From contig NZ_CAJZCE010000015.1 of NCBI RefSeq assembly GCF_914768025.1, positions 1-55,221 on the forward strand: a stretch of DNA of 55,221 nt. Direction: 5' to 3'. This DNA is from Snodgrassella gandavensis. GTDB taxonomy: Bacteria > Pseudomonadota > Gammaproteobacteria > Burkholderiales > Neisseriaceae. The notes beneath the pieces were generated by a model. It worked only from the letters and a program-made list of their open reading frames with translations, ran no database searches and was not told the origin of the DNA. Made by a program: the position numbers and the translations under genes. Positions within the stretch are counted from its first letter, which is position 1; each line of letters begins with the position of its first letter. Positions 35,916 to 45,766 of the stretch are shown piece after piece.

Positions 35916-36761
35916 ATGTTTTATCTATCTGATGCTGAGCTGGACAGGCTCTTACTGGATGATATTGCTTATGGTGATTTAACTACACGCGCTTTAGGCA
36001 TTGGCCAGCAAGATGGGCAGATGTCGTTTTACCGTCGCCAAGCTGGTCGGGTAAGTGGCGTGTCGGTTGCAATGAAATTATTGCGGAAGCTGGCGCTGAA
36101 AGTAGTGGCACATGTTAGGGATGGGGAAGATGTAGCGGCAGGCACGGTACTATTAACGGCTATTGGCCATGTGGAAAATCTGCATCAAGGCTGGAAAGTG
36201 GTACAGAATGTGCTGGAATGGTGTGGTGGTGTAGCTCAGTATATGGCACAGATGGTGGCTATTGCACAAGCCATTAATCCACAAGTACAGATTGCCTGTA
36301 CACGTAAATGTATTCCTGGCACTAAGTCGCTGGCTATTGCAGCAGTGGTTGATGGTGGCGGGATTTTGCATCGTGCCGGTACGGCTGAATCGCTTTTACT
36401 GTTTGCCAATCACCGACATTTTTGTGCAGAACCGGATAATTGGGTAGCAATGGTGGCGCGCTTACGGCAGGCTGCGCCCGAAAAAAAAGTTATTGTAGAG
36501 GCGAATAATGTTGAAGAAGCATTAGCGGCGTTGAAGGCACAGGCAGATATTGTGCAACTGGATAAATTTACACCGGAAGAATTTGCATGGGTATTGGCAC
36601 AACGCCAAATGGCGGAACCTAAGAGTTTACTGTCGGCCGCTGGTGGAATTACGCTCTTAAATGTGGCAGATTACGCTCGTGCGGGCGCAGAACTACTGGT
36701 AACATCTGCGCCCTACTATGCACCGCCCACGGATATTAAAGTATGGTTGGAACCAATTTAA
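35916..36761 (+). CDS. modD: ModD, nicotinate-nucleotide pyrophosphorylase-like protein
   Basis: A 281-residue NadC-fold protein. The N terminus FYLSDAELDRLLLDDIAYGD, then LTTRALGIG and AGRVSGVSVA, is characteristic of ModD rather than NadC. The phosphoribosyl-binding core is recognisable (CTRKCIPGTKSLAIAAVVDG, DIVQLDKF, SAAGGI). ModD normally accompanies molybdate transport genes; its reaction is uncertain. Here modABC are absent from the neighbourhood. A strong taggagat site precedes the ATG. Confidence 0.88.
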   Translation: MFYLSDAELDRLLLDDIAYGDLTTRALGIGQQDGQMSFYRRQAGRVSGVSVAMKLLRKLALKVVAHVRDGEDVAAGTVLLTAIGHVENLHQGWKVVQNVLEWCGGVAQYMAQMVAIAQAINPQVQIACTRKCIPGTKSLAIAAVVDGGGILHRAGTAESLLLFANHRHFCAEPDNWVAMVARLRQAAPEKKVIVEANNVEEALAALKAQADIVQLDKFTPEEFAWVLAQRQMAEPKSLLSAAGGITLLNVADYARAGAELLVTSAPYYAPPTDIKVWLEPI

Positions 36762-36952
36762 ATTTACCGCTGATTTCTGGTTTAAATTTTCTGGGTTATA
36801 TAGCAATTTACTTGTTTATCTCCATTTGTTTTGTCATTGATGAGTTATCCTACTACGTTTCCTGTTGGTGAGATGATAAGTCTAGTTACTCCTGATACAG
36901 AATTTTTTATTTTAAAAACTACTATTTAAATCTGCTTAGGTGTAGGAACAGG

Positions 36953-37417
36953 ATGTTCTTGAAGCGTTTTAATTTTATTGATAAAAAAGAAACTGGTAGC
37001 AGAAACTCAAAAAATTATATATTAAATATATTTTTATATGATTTATTCGGAAAAAAGTGCTTTGTGCTCATAAACAGGTACTACATCATTATTATGTTTT
37101 TAATAAAAAAATTTTTTAGAATAAAATATAAAGATAATCCTGAAAAAATATTATTAATGACATTACTTATCATGCTTTCAACATCCGTTTTTGCCGATGG
37201 TTGTGCATTTTTAGAGAGAGAAGAAAACTATGTAAAGGCTTTCCCATTTTGTAAACAAGAAGCAGAACAAGGTGATGCAAGAGCTCAATATGAATTAGGC
37301 AAAATGTATTTTGAAAGTCGTGGTGTTGAGAAAAATAACTTATTAGCGAAAAAATATTTCAAGCAAGCATGTGATAAAGGATCAAAAGATGGTTGTGATA
37401 ATTATAAAAAGATTTGA
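36953..37417 (+). CDS. Sel1-repeat protein, probably exported
   Basis: The C-terminal half contains one clear Sel1 repeat (AQYELGKMYFESRGVEKNNLLA, then KKYFKQACDKGSKDGCDNYKK) after a cysteine-containing segment. A signal-like hydrophobic stretch (LLMTLLIMLSTSVFA) ends just before DGCAF. The ATG at 36953 has aggaacagg upstream, but it puts about 68 residues before the signal. Starts at 37094 or 37157 would give a more normal exported protein. The frame is very AT-rich, unlike its neighbours. Sel1 proteins mediate protein contacts; the partner is unknown. Confidence 0.65.
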   Translation: MFLKRFNFIDKKETGSRNSKNYILNIFLYDLFGKKCFVLINRYYIIIMFLIKKFFRIKYKDNPEKILLMTLLIMLSTSVFADGCAFLEREENYVKAFPFCKQEAEQGDARAQYELGKMYFESRGVEKNNLLAKKYFKQACDKGSKDGCDNYKKI

Positions 37418-37474
37418 TTCTATTAATTTGTATTAAAGTCTGGAATGTTCTGCGGCTATATAAAAATTTATATA

Positions 37475-38950
37475 TTATTTATCCAGACCTTGTTGCACCA
37501 TATGTGCTGCTCTGATAACGGCTCTGGCTTTATTCTGGGTTTCCTGCCACTCCAGTTCTTCATCGGAATCAAACACGATACCACCACCACTTTGTACATA
37601 TAGGGTGTTATTTCGGATAACGCCGGTACGAATGGCAATACATAAATCCATATCACCGGAAAAACTTAGGTAGCCTACAGCTCCGCCATAGATGCCACGC
37701 TTATTTGGTTCAAGCTCTTCGATAATTTCTAAAGCCCGTACTTTTGGAGCACCTGAAAGCGTACCCGCCGGAAAGGTGGCTGCCAGTACGTCCAGATTAG
37801 ACATGCCATCCTGTAATTCACCTTCTACATTGGACACCAGATGCATTACGTGGGAATAGCGTTCGATAATCATTTTATCGGTTACTTTTACCTGCCCTAT
37901 TTTGCTGACGCGCCCGACATCATTACGGCCGAGATCGATTAACATTACGTGCTCGGCCACTTCTTTGGGGTCGTTGATCAGCTCTTGTGCCAAGGCCTGA
38001 TCTTGTTCTGGTGTTTGGCCACGTGGTCGGGTTCCGGCTATCGGACGTACGGTTACGCTGTTTTGTTCGCGCCGCACTAGAATTTCCGGAGAAGAGCCGA
38101 CAACATGAAAATCATCGAAGTGATAATAGAATAAATAAGGAGAGGGATTCAGGGTACGCAAAGCGCGGTACAGGCTGAGTGGATTATCATGAAATGGCAT
38201 GCTCAGGCGCTGGCTGGGTACAACTTGCATGCAATCGCCATTAAGGATGTATTCACGTACTCGTTTAACATAGTTTTTGTATTGCTCTTCGCCGGTTTCA
38301 GCAATGGGCTCAGTTTGTTTGCTGCCAAGTGACAGCGGTAGTTGTACGCTCTGGCGCAGGGCGGTACGCAATTCATCCAGCCGTGCGCGTGCCTGCTGAT
38401 AACCGTCTTTTTTACTGGTATCGGCATAAACAATCAGATAGATTTTTCCAGACAGATTATCGACCACAGCCAATTCTAATGAAAGCAGCAGAAAGATATC
38501 TGGCACACCGATGGGATTAGGTTTGTCCGCCTGTTTCAGGCGGTGAGCAATCTGCTCAAAATGATAGATGGTTTCATAACCGAAATAGCCTACCAGTCCA
38601 CCGGTAAACCGGGGTAAGTCTGGGATATCGGGAGTTTTGTATCTGGCCTGAAATGCGTTAATAAATGCTAGCGGACTGCCCTGGTGTTTTTCAACTAGCT
38701 GCGCGTGCTGATAAACCTCGGTGGTTTTACCAGATATTTTTAAATAAGTATCACAGGGCAAGCCAATAAAGGAGTATCGTCCAAAACGCTCACCGTTGAC
38801 TACAGACTCAAGCAGGTAGCTGAATGGTTTATTCGCTAGTTTCAGATAAAGCGATAAGGGCGTATCCATGTCTGCCAGTACTTCTTGTACTAAGGGGATA
38901 TGGGTATAGCCGGCGGCAGTTTGCTGCTGGTATTCAGCTAAGGTAATCAT
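37475..38950 (-). CDS. trpE: Anthranilate synthase component I
   Basis: A 491-residue enzyme converting chorismate and glutamine-derived ammonia to anthranilate. The N-terminal tryptophan-feedback motif LLES is present near residue 46. The catalytic part has [46 protein letters not shown] and [10 protein letters not shown]. No trpG/trpD follows here, so the trp genes are split. No trp leader peptide or attenuator was seen upstream. The ribosome site is weak. Confidence 0.95.
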   Translation of the reverse strand: MITLAEYQQQTAAGYTHIPLVQEVLADMDTPLSLYLKLANKPFSYLLESVVNGERFGRYSFIGLPCDTYLKISGKTTEVYQHAQLVEKHQGSPLAFINAFQARYKTPDIPDLPRFTGGLVGYFGYETIYHFEQIAHRLKQADKPNPIGVPDIFLLLSLELAVVDNLSGKIYLIVYADTSKKDGYQQARARLDELRTALRQSVQLPLSLGSKQTEPIAETGEEQYKNYVKRVREYILNGDCMQVVPSQRLSMPFHDNPLSLYRALRTLNPSPYLFYYHFDDFHVVGSSPEILVRREQNSVTVRPIAGTRPRGQTPEQDQALAQELINDPKEVAEHVMLIDLGRNDVGRVSKIGQVKVTDKMIIERYSHVMHLVSNVEGELQDGMSNLDVLAATFPAGTLSGAPKVRALEIIEELEPNKRGIYGGAVGYLSFSGDMDLCIAIRTGVIRNNTLYVQSGGGIVFDSDEELEWQETQNKARAVIRAAHMVQQGLDK

Positions 38951-39266
38951 GATTTTTACTTGGTCTGTATATTTATATGCTGCTTTGGGTATGGAATTTC
39001 TGAATTGCTGTTTTTTCTGATTTATATCATATTTATATCATAGCGTAATTTTGGGTTAAAAGCATTTTTTGCCTGAATAGGAAATCTTAATGTATGGCAT
39101 TAGGCAATATAGATTTTAGTGCTTGTAACGGATATATTTATATTCTGAATTCCGATACGGTAGGAGTTTTGCCGGTGAGATTTCAGGTTATGCACAAGTT
39201 TATTTTTTATATGGTTAATTATGTGCTGTAGCTAAGTTAATACAAAAATCGCTTTGGCTGGATATT
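38951..39266. other. Intergenic region recA-trpE
   Basis: About 315 bp, AT-rich. It must hold the trpE promoter (leftward). No other feature is supported. Confidence 0.5.
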
Positions 39267-39296
39267 AAAAGCTGCCTGTGTATAGGCAGCTTTTTT
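39267..39296. terminator. Terminator of recA
   Basis: A perfect 11-bp stem (aaagctgcct plus flanking bases) with T-runs on both sides, beginning 7 bp after the recA stop on the minus strand. Confidence 0.88.
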
Positions 39297-39302
39297 ATTA
39301 AT

Positions 39303-40352
39303 TTACTCTTCAGCAGGCGCTTCGCCGTCAGTTTCATCCAGTTGCCCTTCGGTATTCTGGGCAGAGATGCCAACTTTGTTGCGAATTTTAAGGTTAATTT
39401 CATTGGCAATTTCGGGATTATCTTTGAGCCATTGGCGCACATTGTCTTTACCCTGACCAATTTTGCTGCCATTGTAGCTATACCAAGCTCCGGCTTTTTC
39501 TACAATCCCCATTTTCACACCGATATCAATCAGTTCGCCTTCCCAGCTTATGCCCTCGCCGTACAGGATATCAAATTCGGCCTGTTTGAACGGTGGGGCA
39601 ACTTTGTTTTTGATAACTTTGACGCGGGTTTCGTTACCGAGAGCATCATCTCCTTTTTTTATCTGACCAATCTTGCGGATGTCCAGACGTACGGATGAGT
39701 AGAATTTGAGGGCGTTACCACCAGTAGTCGTCTCGGGATTGCCAAACATTACACCAATTTTCATACGAATCTGGTTAATAAAGATAACCAGTGTATTGGT
39801 TTTTTTGATGTTGCCGGTCAGTTTGCGCAACGCCTGACTCATCAGACGTGCCTGTAAACCCACATGGCTGTCTCCCATTTCGCCTTCGATTTCAGCTTTG
39901 GGTACCAGTGCTGCCACGGAATCAACTACCAGCATATCTACCCCGCCACTGCGTACCAGCATGTCGCAGATTTCCAGTGCCTGTTCGCCGGTATCAGGCT
40001 GCGATACCAGAAGTTCCTCGACTTTTACACCCAGCTTGCGTGCATAGATGGGGTCAAAGGCATTTTCAGCATCGATAAAGGCACATACGCCACCACCCTT
40101 TTGACATTGGGCAATAGCTTCCAGACATAAGGTGGTTTTACCGGAAGATTCGGGGCCATAAATTTCTACGATACGGCCACGGGGTAAACCACCTACGCCC
40201 AGAGCCAAGTCCAGCCCGAGTGAACCTGTAGAGATGACTTCAAGGTTTTCGTCGGTATGGCTACCATCCATTTTCATGATGGAACCTTTACCAAAACTTT
40301 TTTCTATCTGCGCCAGTGCCGCAGTCAGTGCTTTACTTTTTTCATCAGACAT
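39303..40352 (-). CDS. recA: Recombinase A
   Basis: A 349-residue RecA. The Walker [10 protein letters not shown] is near residue 66. Other motifs are [21 protein letters not shown]-type loops, [20 protein letters not shown], the DNA-binding loop with [20 protein letters not shown], and an acidic C-terminal tail. It carries out homologous recombination and repair. No LexA box is seen upstream, consistent with Neisseriaceae that lack a classical SOS system. It is divergent from the helicase gene. Confidence 0.97.
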   Translation of the reverse strand: MSDEKSKALTAALAQIEKSFGKGSIMKMDGSHTDENLEVISTGSLGLDLALGVGGLPRGRIVEIYGPESSGKTTLCLEAIAQCQKGGGVCAFIDAENAFDPIYARKLGVKVEELLVSQPDTGEQALEICDMLVRSGGVDMLVVDSVAALVPKAEIEGEMGDSHVGLQARLMSQALRKLTGNIKKTNTLVIFINQIRMKIGVMFGNPETTTGGNALKFYSSVRLDIRKIGQIKKGDDALGNETRVKVIKNKVAPPFKQAEFDILYGEGISWEGELIDIGVKMGIVEKAGAWYSYNGSKIGQGKDNVRQWLKDNPEIANEINLKIRNKVGISAQNTEGQLDETDGEAPAEE

Positions 40353-40782
40353 GATGCTATGCTCGCTTGCTATGTAATTAACTTTAATAAATCAATTATC
40401 GCATAAGCCTATGGTCAGGTGTTTAGCAAAAGTTTAGTTATGCTATCTATTTGAATTTTACAATTTTCTTGCCTGCCAGTGAGGGAGTAAATGCCCGTCT
40501 GTGGCTGGATATGGATGACTGTAATTATTTCTTGCGGATGATTATTTTACGAATTTTTATTTATTTTTAGGTAGATAGTTGTCAGGTTTATAACGGGTTG
40601 ATAAAGATGATACACTATTGGTTTACATAAGTGACTATATTGTTGCTATGACCATAACATGATGGTTTGATACCCAATGTTATGTGTTCTTCTTAAAAAT
40701 GTTGACGTTTAAACAGTCATCAATTCTATCGAATTCGTAACAGTTGCATGTCATTGTAGGCAGCAACTGGAGGTTGTCTAAT
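40353..40782. other. Divergent intergenic region recA / DEAD-box helicase
   Basis: About 430 bp carrying both promoters. A 7-bp hairpin (cagttgc 40741-40747 / gcaactg 40763-40769) reaches into the helicase ribosome binding site tggagg. No SOS operator was found. Confidence 0.55.
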
Positions 40783-42186
40783 ATGAATGCTTTTGCCAAT
40801 CTGGGTTTATCTCAGGAAATCGTCTCTGCGCTGACAGATCAGGGCTATCAGGAACCGACACCGATTCAGCATGCAGCTATTCCGAAAGCTTTGGCGGGTA
40901 TGGATTTACTTGCTGCGGCGCAAACTGGTACAGGAAAAACTGCTGCCTTTATGTTGCCCAGTCTGGAAAGGCTGAAACGTTATGCTAACAGCAGTACTTC
41001 ACCGGCTATGCATCCGGTGCGTATGCTGGTATTGACGCCAACACGTGAGCTGGCTGACCAGATTGACCAGAATGTACAGGGTTATCTGAAAAATCTGTCT
41101 TTACGCCAGACAGTATTGTTCGGCGGTATGAATATGGAACTTCAGAAGCAGGATTTGCGTCAGGGCTGTGAGATTGTTATTGCGACGGTAGGGCGTCTGC
41201 TTGACCATGTACAACAAAAGAATATCCAGCTAAATAAGGTGGAGATTGTGGTTCTGGATGAAGCCGACCGTATGCTGGATATGGGCTTTATTGATGATAT
41301 CCGCAAAATCATGCAAATGCTGCCACCACAACGTCAAACGCTGCTGTTTTCAGCAACTTTTGCGCCGGCAATTCAGCGATTGGCTCAGGATTTTATGTGT
41401 AATCCGGAAAAAATTCAGGTGGCAGCACAAAATACGACTTCGGCCAATGTGGAACAGCATATTATTGCTCTGGATAGCGGGCGCAAGCGTTCATTGTTAC
41501 AGCGACTGATTAGCGACCTGAACATGAATCAGGTAATTGTGTTTTGCAATACCAAGCAAAGTGTCGATCAGGTTAATCGGGAATTAAACCGTCGTGGTAT
41601 CAGTGCTCAGGCAATTCACGGTGATAAATCACAGCAAACCCGTCTGGAAACGCTGGCACAGTTTAAGGAAGGCAGTCTGCGTGTTCTGGTTGCCACTGAT
41701 GTAGCAGCACGTGGTCTGGATATAGCCGAGCTTCCATTTGTGATCAATTATGAACTGCCACTGAATGCAGAAGATTATGTACACCGTATTGGTCGTACTG
41801 GCCGGGCTGGTGCTGAAGGTGTGGCCATTTCACTGATGGATGAGCAGGAACAGAAAGTATTTAATGCCATTAAGGATTTAACCGGAAATGAATTGCTGAT
41901 TGAGCGGATTGAGGGTTTTGAACCACATTGGTGGGAACAGACACCAGCAGAAAATAAAGCCTCACAGGCTTCATCAGTTAAGGTTGAGCGTGAAGCACCG
42001 CGTCAACGTGAACGTGTAGCCAAACCTAATCTGAATAACACCAATAAAGTACAGGACAATAAGGAAGTCGTGGTTCCCTGCCAGCAGATTCCGGGACGTG
42101 CGCGCCGCTTTAGTCGCCACAATCAGCCGCAATGCGCCTTGCTACAGCCAAATTATGGCGCACGTAAAACTAAAATCCGTATTTAG
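40783..42186 (+). CDS. DEAD-box ATP-dependent RNA helicase (RhlE-like)
   Basis: A 467-residue helicase. Motifs in order: Q motif PTPIQ, motif I AQTGTGKT, PTRELA, motif II VVLDEADRML, SAT (LFSATF), IVFCNTKQ, ATDVAARGLD and HRIGRTGRAG. The C-terminal tail from about residue 395 is low-complexity and basic, typical of RNA contacts. The start MNAFANLGLS has ctggagg 9 nt upstream. RhlE-type enzymes act in ribosome assembly and RNA decay, often at low temperature. Confidence 0.93.
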   Translation: MNAFANLGLSQEIVSALTDQGYQEPTPIQHAAIPKALAGMDLLAAAQTGTGKTAAFMLPSLERLKRYANSSTSPAMHPVRMLVLTPTRELADQIDQNVQGYLKNLSLRQTVLFGGMNMELQKQDLRQGCEIVIATVGRLLDHVQQKNIQLNKVEIVVLDEADRMLDMGFIDDIRKIMQMLPPQRQTLLFSATFAPAIQRLAQDFMCNPEKIQVAAQNTTSANVEQHIIALDSGRKRSLLQRLISDLNMNQVIVFCNTKQSVDQVNRELNRRGISAQAIHGDKSQQTRLETLAQFKEGSLRVLVATDVAARGLDIAELPFVINYELPLNAEDYVHRIGRTGRAGAEGVAISLMDEQEQKVFNAIKDLTGNELLIERIEGFEPHWWEQTPAENKASQASSVKVEREAPRQRERVAKPNLNNTNKVQDNKEVVVPCQQIPGRARRFSRHNQPQCALLQPNYGARKTKIRI

Positions 42187-42300
42187 TTATAGTATATAGT
42201 TCTTTGAAATAATTATATTTTTACTAGCAAGATTTTTTATTCATCAATAAATTGCGAAAAAATTTGGGAATTAATACAACTATCGGTATAATACGCTGCT

Positions 42301-42399
42301 GTGGCGGGTCTCCTCGCATGGTTATTTAGGACAACGGGTCAGGTGCGGAAGCAAGCAGCCCATCTTAAAGCGACCAGTGCCGGGGGTTTGGCTCGCCAC
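42301..42399 (+). ncRNA. ffs: Signal recognition particle RNA (4.5S-type)
   Basis: A roughly 99-nt RNA whose ends pair (gtggcg / cgccac). It carries the conserved SRP domain IV sequence: cgggtcaggtgcggaagc, then aagcagcccat, with the matching gaccagtgccggg on the other arm. It binds Ffh for co-translational targeting of membrane proteins. Confidence 0.93.
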
Positions 42400-42529
42400 C
42401 CTCATCCCAGACTTTCTTGTTTTTCTGTCTTCTGTTGTTCATATTTTCCCTTGTCTATCAATTAATTGTTGTATTCATACTAAGGCTTTGCTAATCTGTT
42501 TTAATCAGATTGCGACCAGAGTTTACCCA

Positions 42530-43246
42530 ATGAATATACGCCTTTTCTCATATGTGATTTCTATATTGCTGTCTGTCAGTTCTTTTAGTTGTCTGGCAGA
42601 AGGATTGAATTATGGCATCGTTGAGTTAAGCGCACAGGCTACGCAAACTGTTGCTCGTGATGAAATGGTGCTGGTGTTAAAAATTCAGCAACAGGGAAGC
42701 AATAGGCAGCAAATCAGCAATACTGTTACCACACGCCTGAATCAGGTTCTAGCTGCGGCACGCCGGCATGATGATTTTAATACAACGCAATTGACACGCA
42801 CGGTTGAACCGAAATTTGACTATCAGAAAGATAAACGTGTGGATAATGGCTGGCAGGACAGTGCGCTGCTACAGGTTAAAAGCACAAATTTATCTGCACT
42901 GAACAAGTTTGCTGCTGATGTACAGAATCAGGCTGCCATTGTCGCTATTAATTATCAGGTTGCGGATACTACGCTGCAAAACTATGAAACCAAACTAACG
43001 CGGCAGGCTATTGCACGTTTTCAGCAACGTGCAGTGCAAATTGCTCACGAACTGGGCGGACATGACTACAAAGTGGTGAGTATGAGTTTAGGCAGCAGTC
43101 AGGATGCGCAGAATTATGGTGCTTATGCGGCGCCGGTGATGTTAAGTCGTGCAGCAGACTCTGCTCCAGTTCAGGATATTGCCGCGGGTGAAACACAGTT
43201 AACGTTAAGCATTAATGGCAAGATTCAGGTAACAGGATTACCGTGA
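42530..43246 (+). CDS. SIMPL-domain (DUF541) exported protein
   Basis: A 238-residue protein with a signal peptide (RLFSYVISILLSVSSFSCLA). The SIMPL domain follows: LSAQATQTVARDEMVLVLKI, tandem helices (TRLNQVLAAAR), QDSALLQVKS, and a C-terminal AGETQLTLSINGKIQV. SIMPL proteins form periplasmic or outer-membrane oligomers of unclear function, linked to oxidative-stress or lipid contexts. The start is the ATG at 42530; the frame opens earlier inside the SRP RNA, which is not credible as coding. Confidence 0.85.
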   Translation: MNIRLFSYVISILLSVSSFSCLAEGLNYGIVELSAQATQTVARDEMVLVLKIQQQGSNRQQISNTVTTRLNQVLAAARRHDDFNTTQLTRTVEPKFDYQKDKRVDNGWQDSALLQVKSTNLSALNKFAADVQNQAAIVAINYQVADTTLQNYETKLTRQAIARFQQRAVQIAHELGGHDYKVVSMSLGSSQDAQNYGAYAAPVMLSRAADSAPVQDIAAGETQLTLSINGKIQVTGLP

Positions 43247-43302
43247 TGAGATTCTGCAATCAGCTTAAATTTGATATTGCGCTGAAACCAATCAGGAGAT
43301 AA

Positions 43303-43338
43303 AAGAAAAAGCCAGTTCTGCTGAACTGGCTTTTTCTT
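43303..43338. terminator. Bidirectional terminator SIMPL gene / tRNAs
   Basis: A long stem (gccagttc / gaactggc, extended by A/T pairs) with T-runs on both strands, between the SIMPL gene and the convergent tRNA pair. Confidence 0.88.
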
Positions 43339-43344
43339 ATTTAC

Positions 43345-43419
43345 TGGCACGCCCACGGGGAATCGAACCCCGGTTACCGCCGTGAAAGGGCGATGTCCTA
43401 ACCGCTAGACGATGGGCGC
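43345..43419 (-). tRNA. tRNA-Glu (TTC)
   Basis: The minus strand folds as a 75-nt tRNA including the encoded CCA. The anticodon loop reads ctttcac with anticodon TTC, the T-arm contains ggttcgaatcc, and the acceptor GCGCCCA pairs with TGGGCGT with one G-U. Confidence 0.95.
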
Positions 43420-43426
43420 GGAAATC

Positions 43427-43503
43427 TGGTGCACCCGGAGCGATTCGAACGCCCGACCCTCTGGTTCGTAGCCAGATACTCTATCCAACTGAGCTACGGG
43501 TGC
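43427..43503 (-). tRNA. tRNA-Arg (ACG)
   Basis: A 77-nt tRNA on the minus strand with encoded CCA. The acceptor is GCACCCG / CGGGTGC, the anticodon loop ctacgaa gives ACG (read as ICG), and the T-arm is gcgttcgaatcgc. It lies 7 bp upstream of tRNA-Glu and is probably co-transcribed with it. Confidence 0.95.
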
Positions 43504-43727
43504 GTGAAAGATGTGCAGTATAGGTAACATTGGCATCGCTGTCAATACCAGTCATATCCAAAAGATGGCAATAATAAGCAATATATTGTTTTAGCAATAA
43601 ATAATTTTGGCATTAATCTATCTGACCAGATACCTAAATTTTTGCCAATATTACTGCATGGTATATTCACTGTATAGCAAGACATTTTGGTATAAAATGG
43701 CGATTCTTTTGCGTTTTTGTTTGCGTC

Positions 43728-45149
43728 ATGAGTATTGTTGCTAATAATGACGCCGCTGCATTTGCCGAGCTGGCAGCGGTTTTGTTTACGCTGCCCTTGC
43801 CTGTTGCCATTGTTGATCTTGAAACTACTGGTGGCCACTTTGAGCACGACCGAATTACCGAAATTGCTATTGTGCGCTTTCACCATGGGAATATCAGTCG
43901 TCATCAGTGGCTGCTTAATCCGCAACAACCCATTAGCGATTTTATTACTCAGTTAACTGGCATCAGCAATGAAATGGTGCAAAATGCACCTAATTTTGCT
44001 GATATTGCCGGAGAACTGTTGCCATTGCTACGTGGGCACTTGCTGGTAGCTCATAATAGTCGCTTTGATTATACTTTTCTGCGCCATGCTTTTGCACGCT
44101 GCCATATTAGTTTTGCTGCACCAACTCTGGATACTGTACCCTTTTCACGCAAATTATATCCACAATACTTTAAACATAATCTGGATAGCATTATTGAGCG
44201 TTTTGCGATTAGTATTGCCGCTATCGAACGTCATCGCGCAATGGGAGATGTACTGGCACTGACCGCGTTTCTGCAATGCAGTTTACATGACAAGACTGCT
44301 CCTGTTTGGCTGGCACAATGGCATGCACTGATTAAACCGGGCTATTTGCCGGCATGGCTCAAACCCGAATTACGCCAACATTTATATGCTTTACCAGACA
44401 GCCCGGGTTTGATTCTGTGGCAACAAGCGCGACATGAGGCAACAGTAATGATGGTACAGGAACGCGCATTTACTGATACCTGCACGCTATTACAGGATAA
44501 AAATGTGCAAAGACAATGGCAACAAATCTGTGCTATTGATTTTGTTCCGGCTAACAGCATTTTGCATGCCTTATGGCTGCAAGGTCATTATCAATTGCAA
44601 CAACAAGCACAACCATATTCTGATGCAACGGTTACACCAGCCAAATGGTATACAGTTTCTTTTGTTGCCAACCATCATGGTCAGCTACAGGCTCGGATTA
44701 TTACGCTCAGGAAGGGTATTCTGGCACAACCTCCTTATGGGTTATTTATGCATCCGCGTGCCGCCAAGCGGGCGCTGGCCGACTGGGCACGCCGTTATGG
44801 CTTATGTCCGGCAGTGCTGGATATCACACCCCAGAGTCTTGGCCGCAATGAACCCTGCCCGAATCAGGCAGCGGGAATATGTGATGGCAACTGTCGGCTG
44901 GATGCAGCGACGCAGAAACAGAATGAGCTGGTATTACAATATGCGCCGTTATTACCTGTTTGTGACTGGGGCAAATGGCATCAGTTGCAGCTTACTGAAA
45001 TCGAAGCAGCAACAGCAACAGAAGTAGTCTTAGAAGCACAGGCCGGCTGTATACGACTGGATGAACAACACTGGTACTTCCATCCCCTTTTACCAAAGCT
45101 ATTGAAGCAGCGGCTGAAAAAACCGGCCAATATCGTATTTGTGCGTTGA
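43728..45149 (+). CDS. DnaQ-family exonuclease with degenerate UvrC/Cho-like region
   Basis: A 473-residue protein. Residues about 25-190 form a DEDDh 3'-5' exonuclease: IVDLETTG (D, E), AHNSRFDYTFLR (D) and HRAMGDVLAL (H, D). From about residue 215 comes a GIY-YIG-type region as in Cho/UvrC (LYALPDSPGLILWQ), but the expected GVY and YVGK residues are replaced. A later cysteine motif (CPNQAAGICDGNC) matches that of UvrC-like proteins. The 3'-5' exonuclease looks active and the second nuclease probably is not. Fusions of this type are known as epsilon-like DEDDh proteins in many bacteria. It acts presumably in DNA repair. Confidence 0.82.
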   Translation: MSIVANNDAAAFAELAAVLFTLPLPVAIVDLETTGGHFEHDRITEIAIVRFHHGNISRHQWLLNPQQPISDFITQLTGISNEMVQNAPNFADIAGELLPLLRGHLLVAHNSRFDYTFLRHAFARCHISFAAPTLDTVPFSRKLYPQYFKHNLDSIIERFAISIAAIERHRAMGDVLALTAFLQCSLHDKTAPVWLAQWHALIKPGYLPAWLKPELRQHLYALPDSPGLILWQQARHEATVMMVQERAFTDTCTLLQDKNVQRQWQQICAIDFVPANSILHALWLQGHYQLQQQAQPYSDATVTPAKWYTVSFVANHHGQLQARIITLRKGILAQPPYGLFMHPRAAKRALADWARRYGLCPAVLDITPQSLGRNEPCPNQAAGICDGNCRLDAATQKQNELVLQYAPLLPVCDWGKWHQLQLTEIEAATATEVVLEAQAGCIRLDEQHWYFHPLLPKLLKQRLKKPANIVFVR

Positions 45150-45164
45150 GGGTGATAAAAATAT

Positions 45165-45195
45165 CAGGCTGTGACAATAATACCGTCACAGCCTG
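45165..45195. terminator. Bidirectional terminator
   Basis: The 11-bp stem caggctgtgac / gtcacagcctg lies between two convergent genes. Its T-tract is weak, with the A-run on its left favouring the minus strand. Confidence 0.7.
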
Positions 45196-45223
45196 CTAGG
45201 GATAACACCTGAAGAAACGGTGC

Positions 45224-45766
45224 TCAGGATTTACTCTGCTGTAAATCCTCGCCTTTGGTTGCCATTACATTATCATGTGCTACATGCTTGGGTTGAGTAA
45301 GCTGTTCATGTGCATGTCCAACATTTGGTCCAATGCGGTCTGGCACCTGATCCGGCATACCATTAATCGGTATGACCGCGGCTTCAGTGACATCAGTATA
45401 AGGTACAGACGAATCATCGGTTTGTGGATTTTTGTTATCAGACTGCGTCATAAATGCCAGAGTAACGCTTTTGTTGCCACGTTTCTGCAACTGCTCCTGC
45501 ATGGCTGTTTTGTCCATTAACTGCTGTGCATCAACGTTCAGTTGCTGTAATACTTTCAGGTAACTGCGATTCAATTCATCTATAGCACCGGCAGTATCAA
45601 TAAAATGTTTGTCTACCTGCTGGCGATAGTTATCAAAACTGGCTTTCACTGTCTGATACTGCTGGCGCTGTTTACCGCCACGCAAAAGTAACCACATCAA
45701 ACCAAGTCCAAGCAACAGTCCGATTACTGCAGCAATTGACACATATAACCAAAGCTGACTATTCAT
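45224..45766 (-). CDS. YhcB/ZapG-like membrane protein (DUF1043)
   Basis: A 180-residue protein with one N-terminal membrane segment (LYVSIAAVIGLLLGLGLMWLL). A coiled-coil-like helix follows (QRQQYQTVKASFDNYRQQVD, then HFIDTAGAIDELNRSYLKVL), the YhcB family signature. The C-terminal third is disordered. YhcB/ZapG links cell division, shape and envelope synthesis in gammaproteobacteria. The ribosome site aaaagga is at good distance. Confidence 0.85.
   Translation of the reverse strand: MNSQLWLYVSIAAVIGLLLGLGLMWLLLRGGKQRQQYQTVKASFDNYRQQVDKHFIDTAGAIDELNRSYLKVLQQLNVDAQQLMDKTAMQEQLQKRGNKSVTLAFMTQSDNKNPQTDDSSVPYTDVTEAAVIPINGMPDQVPDRIGPNVGHAHEQLTQPKHVAHDNVMATKGEDLQQSKS

Noticed and set aside
40353-40500. 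LexA/SOS operator before recA
   Set aside because: No CTGT-N8-ACAG pattern is present.
42377-42529. N-terminal extension of the SIMPL gene
   Set aside because: It would start inside the SRP RNA and remove the signal peptide from the N terminus; the ATG at 42530 is better.
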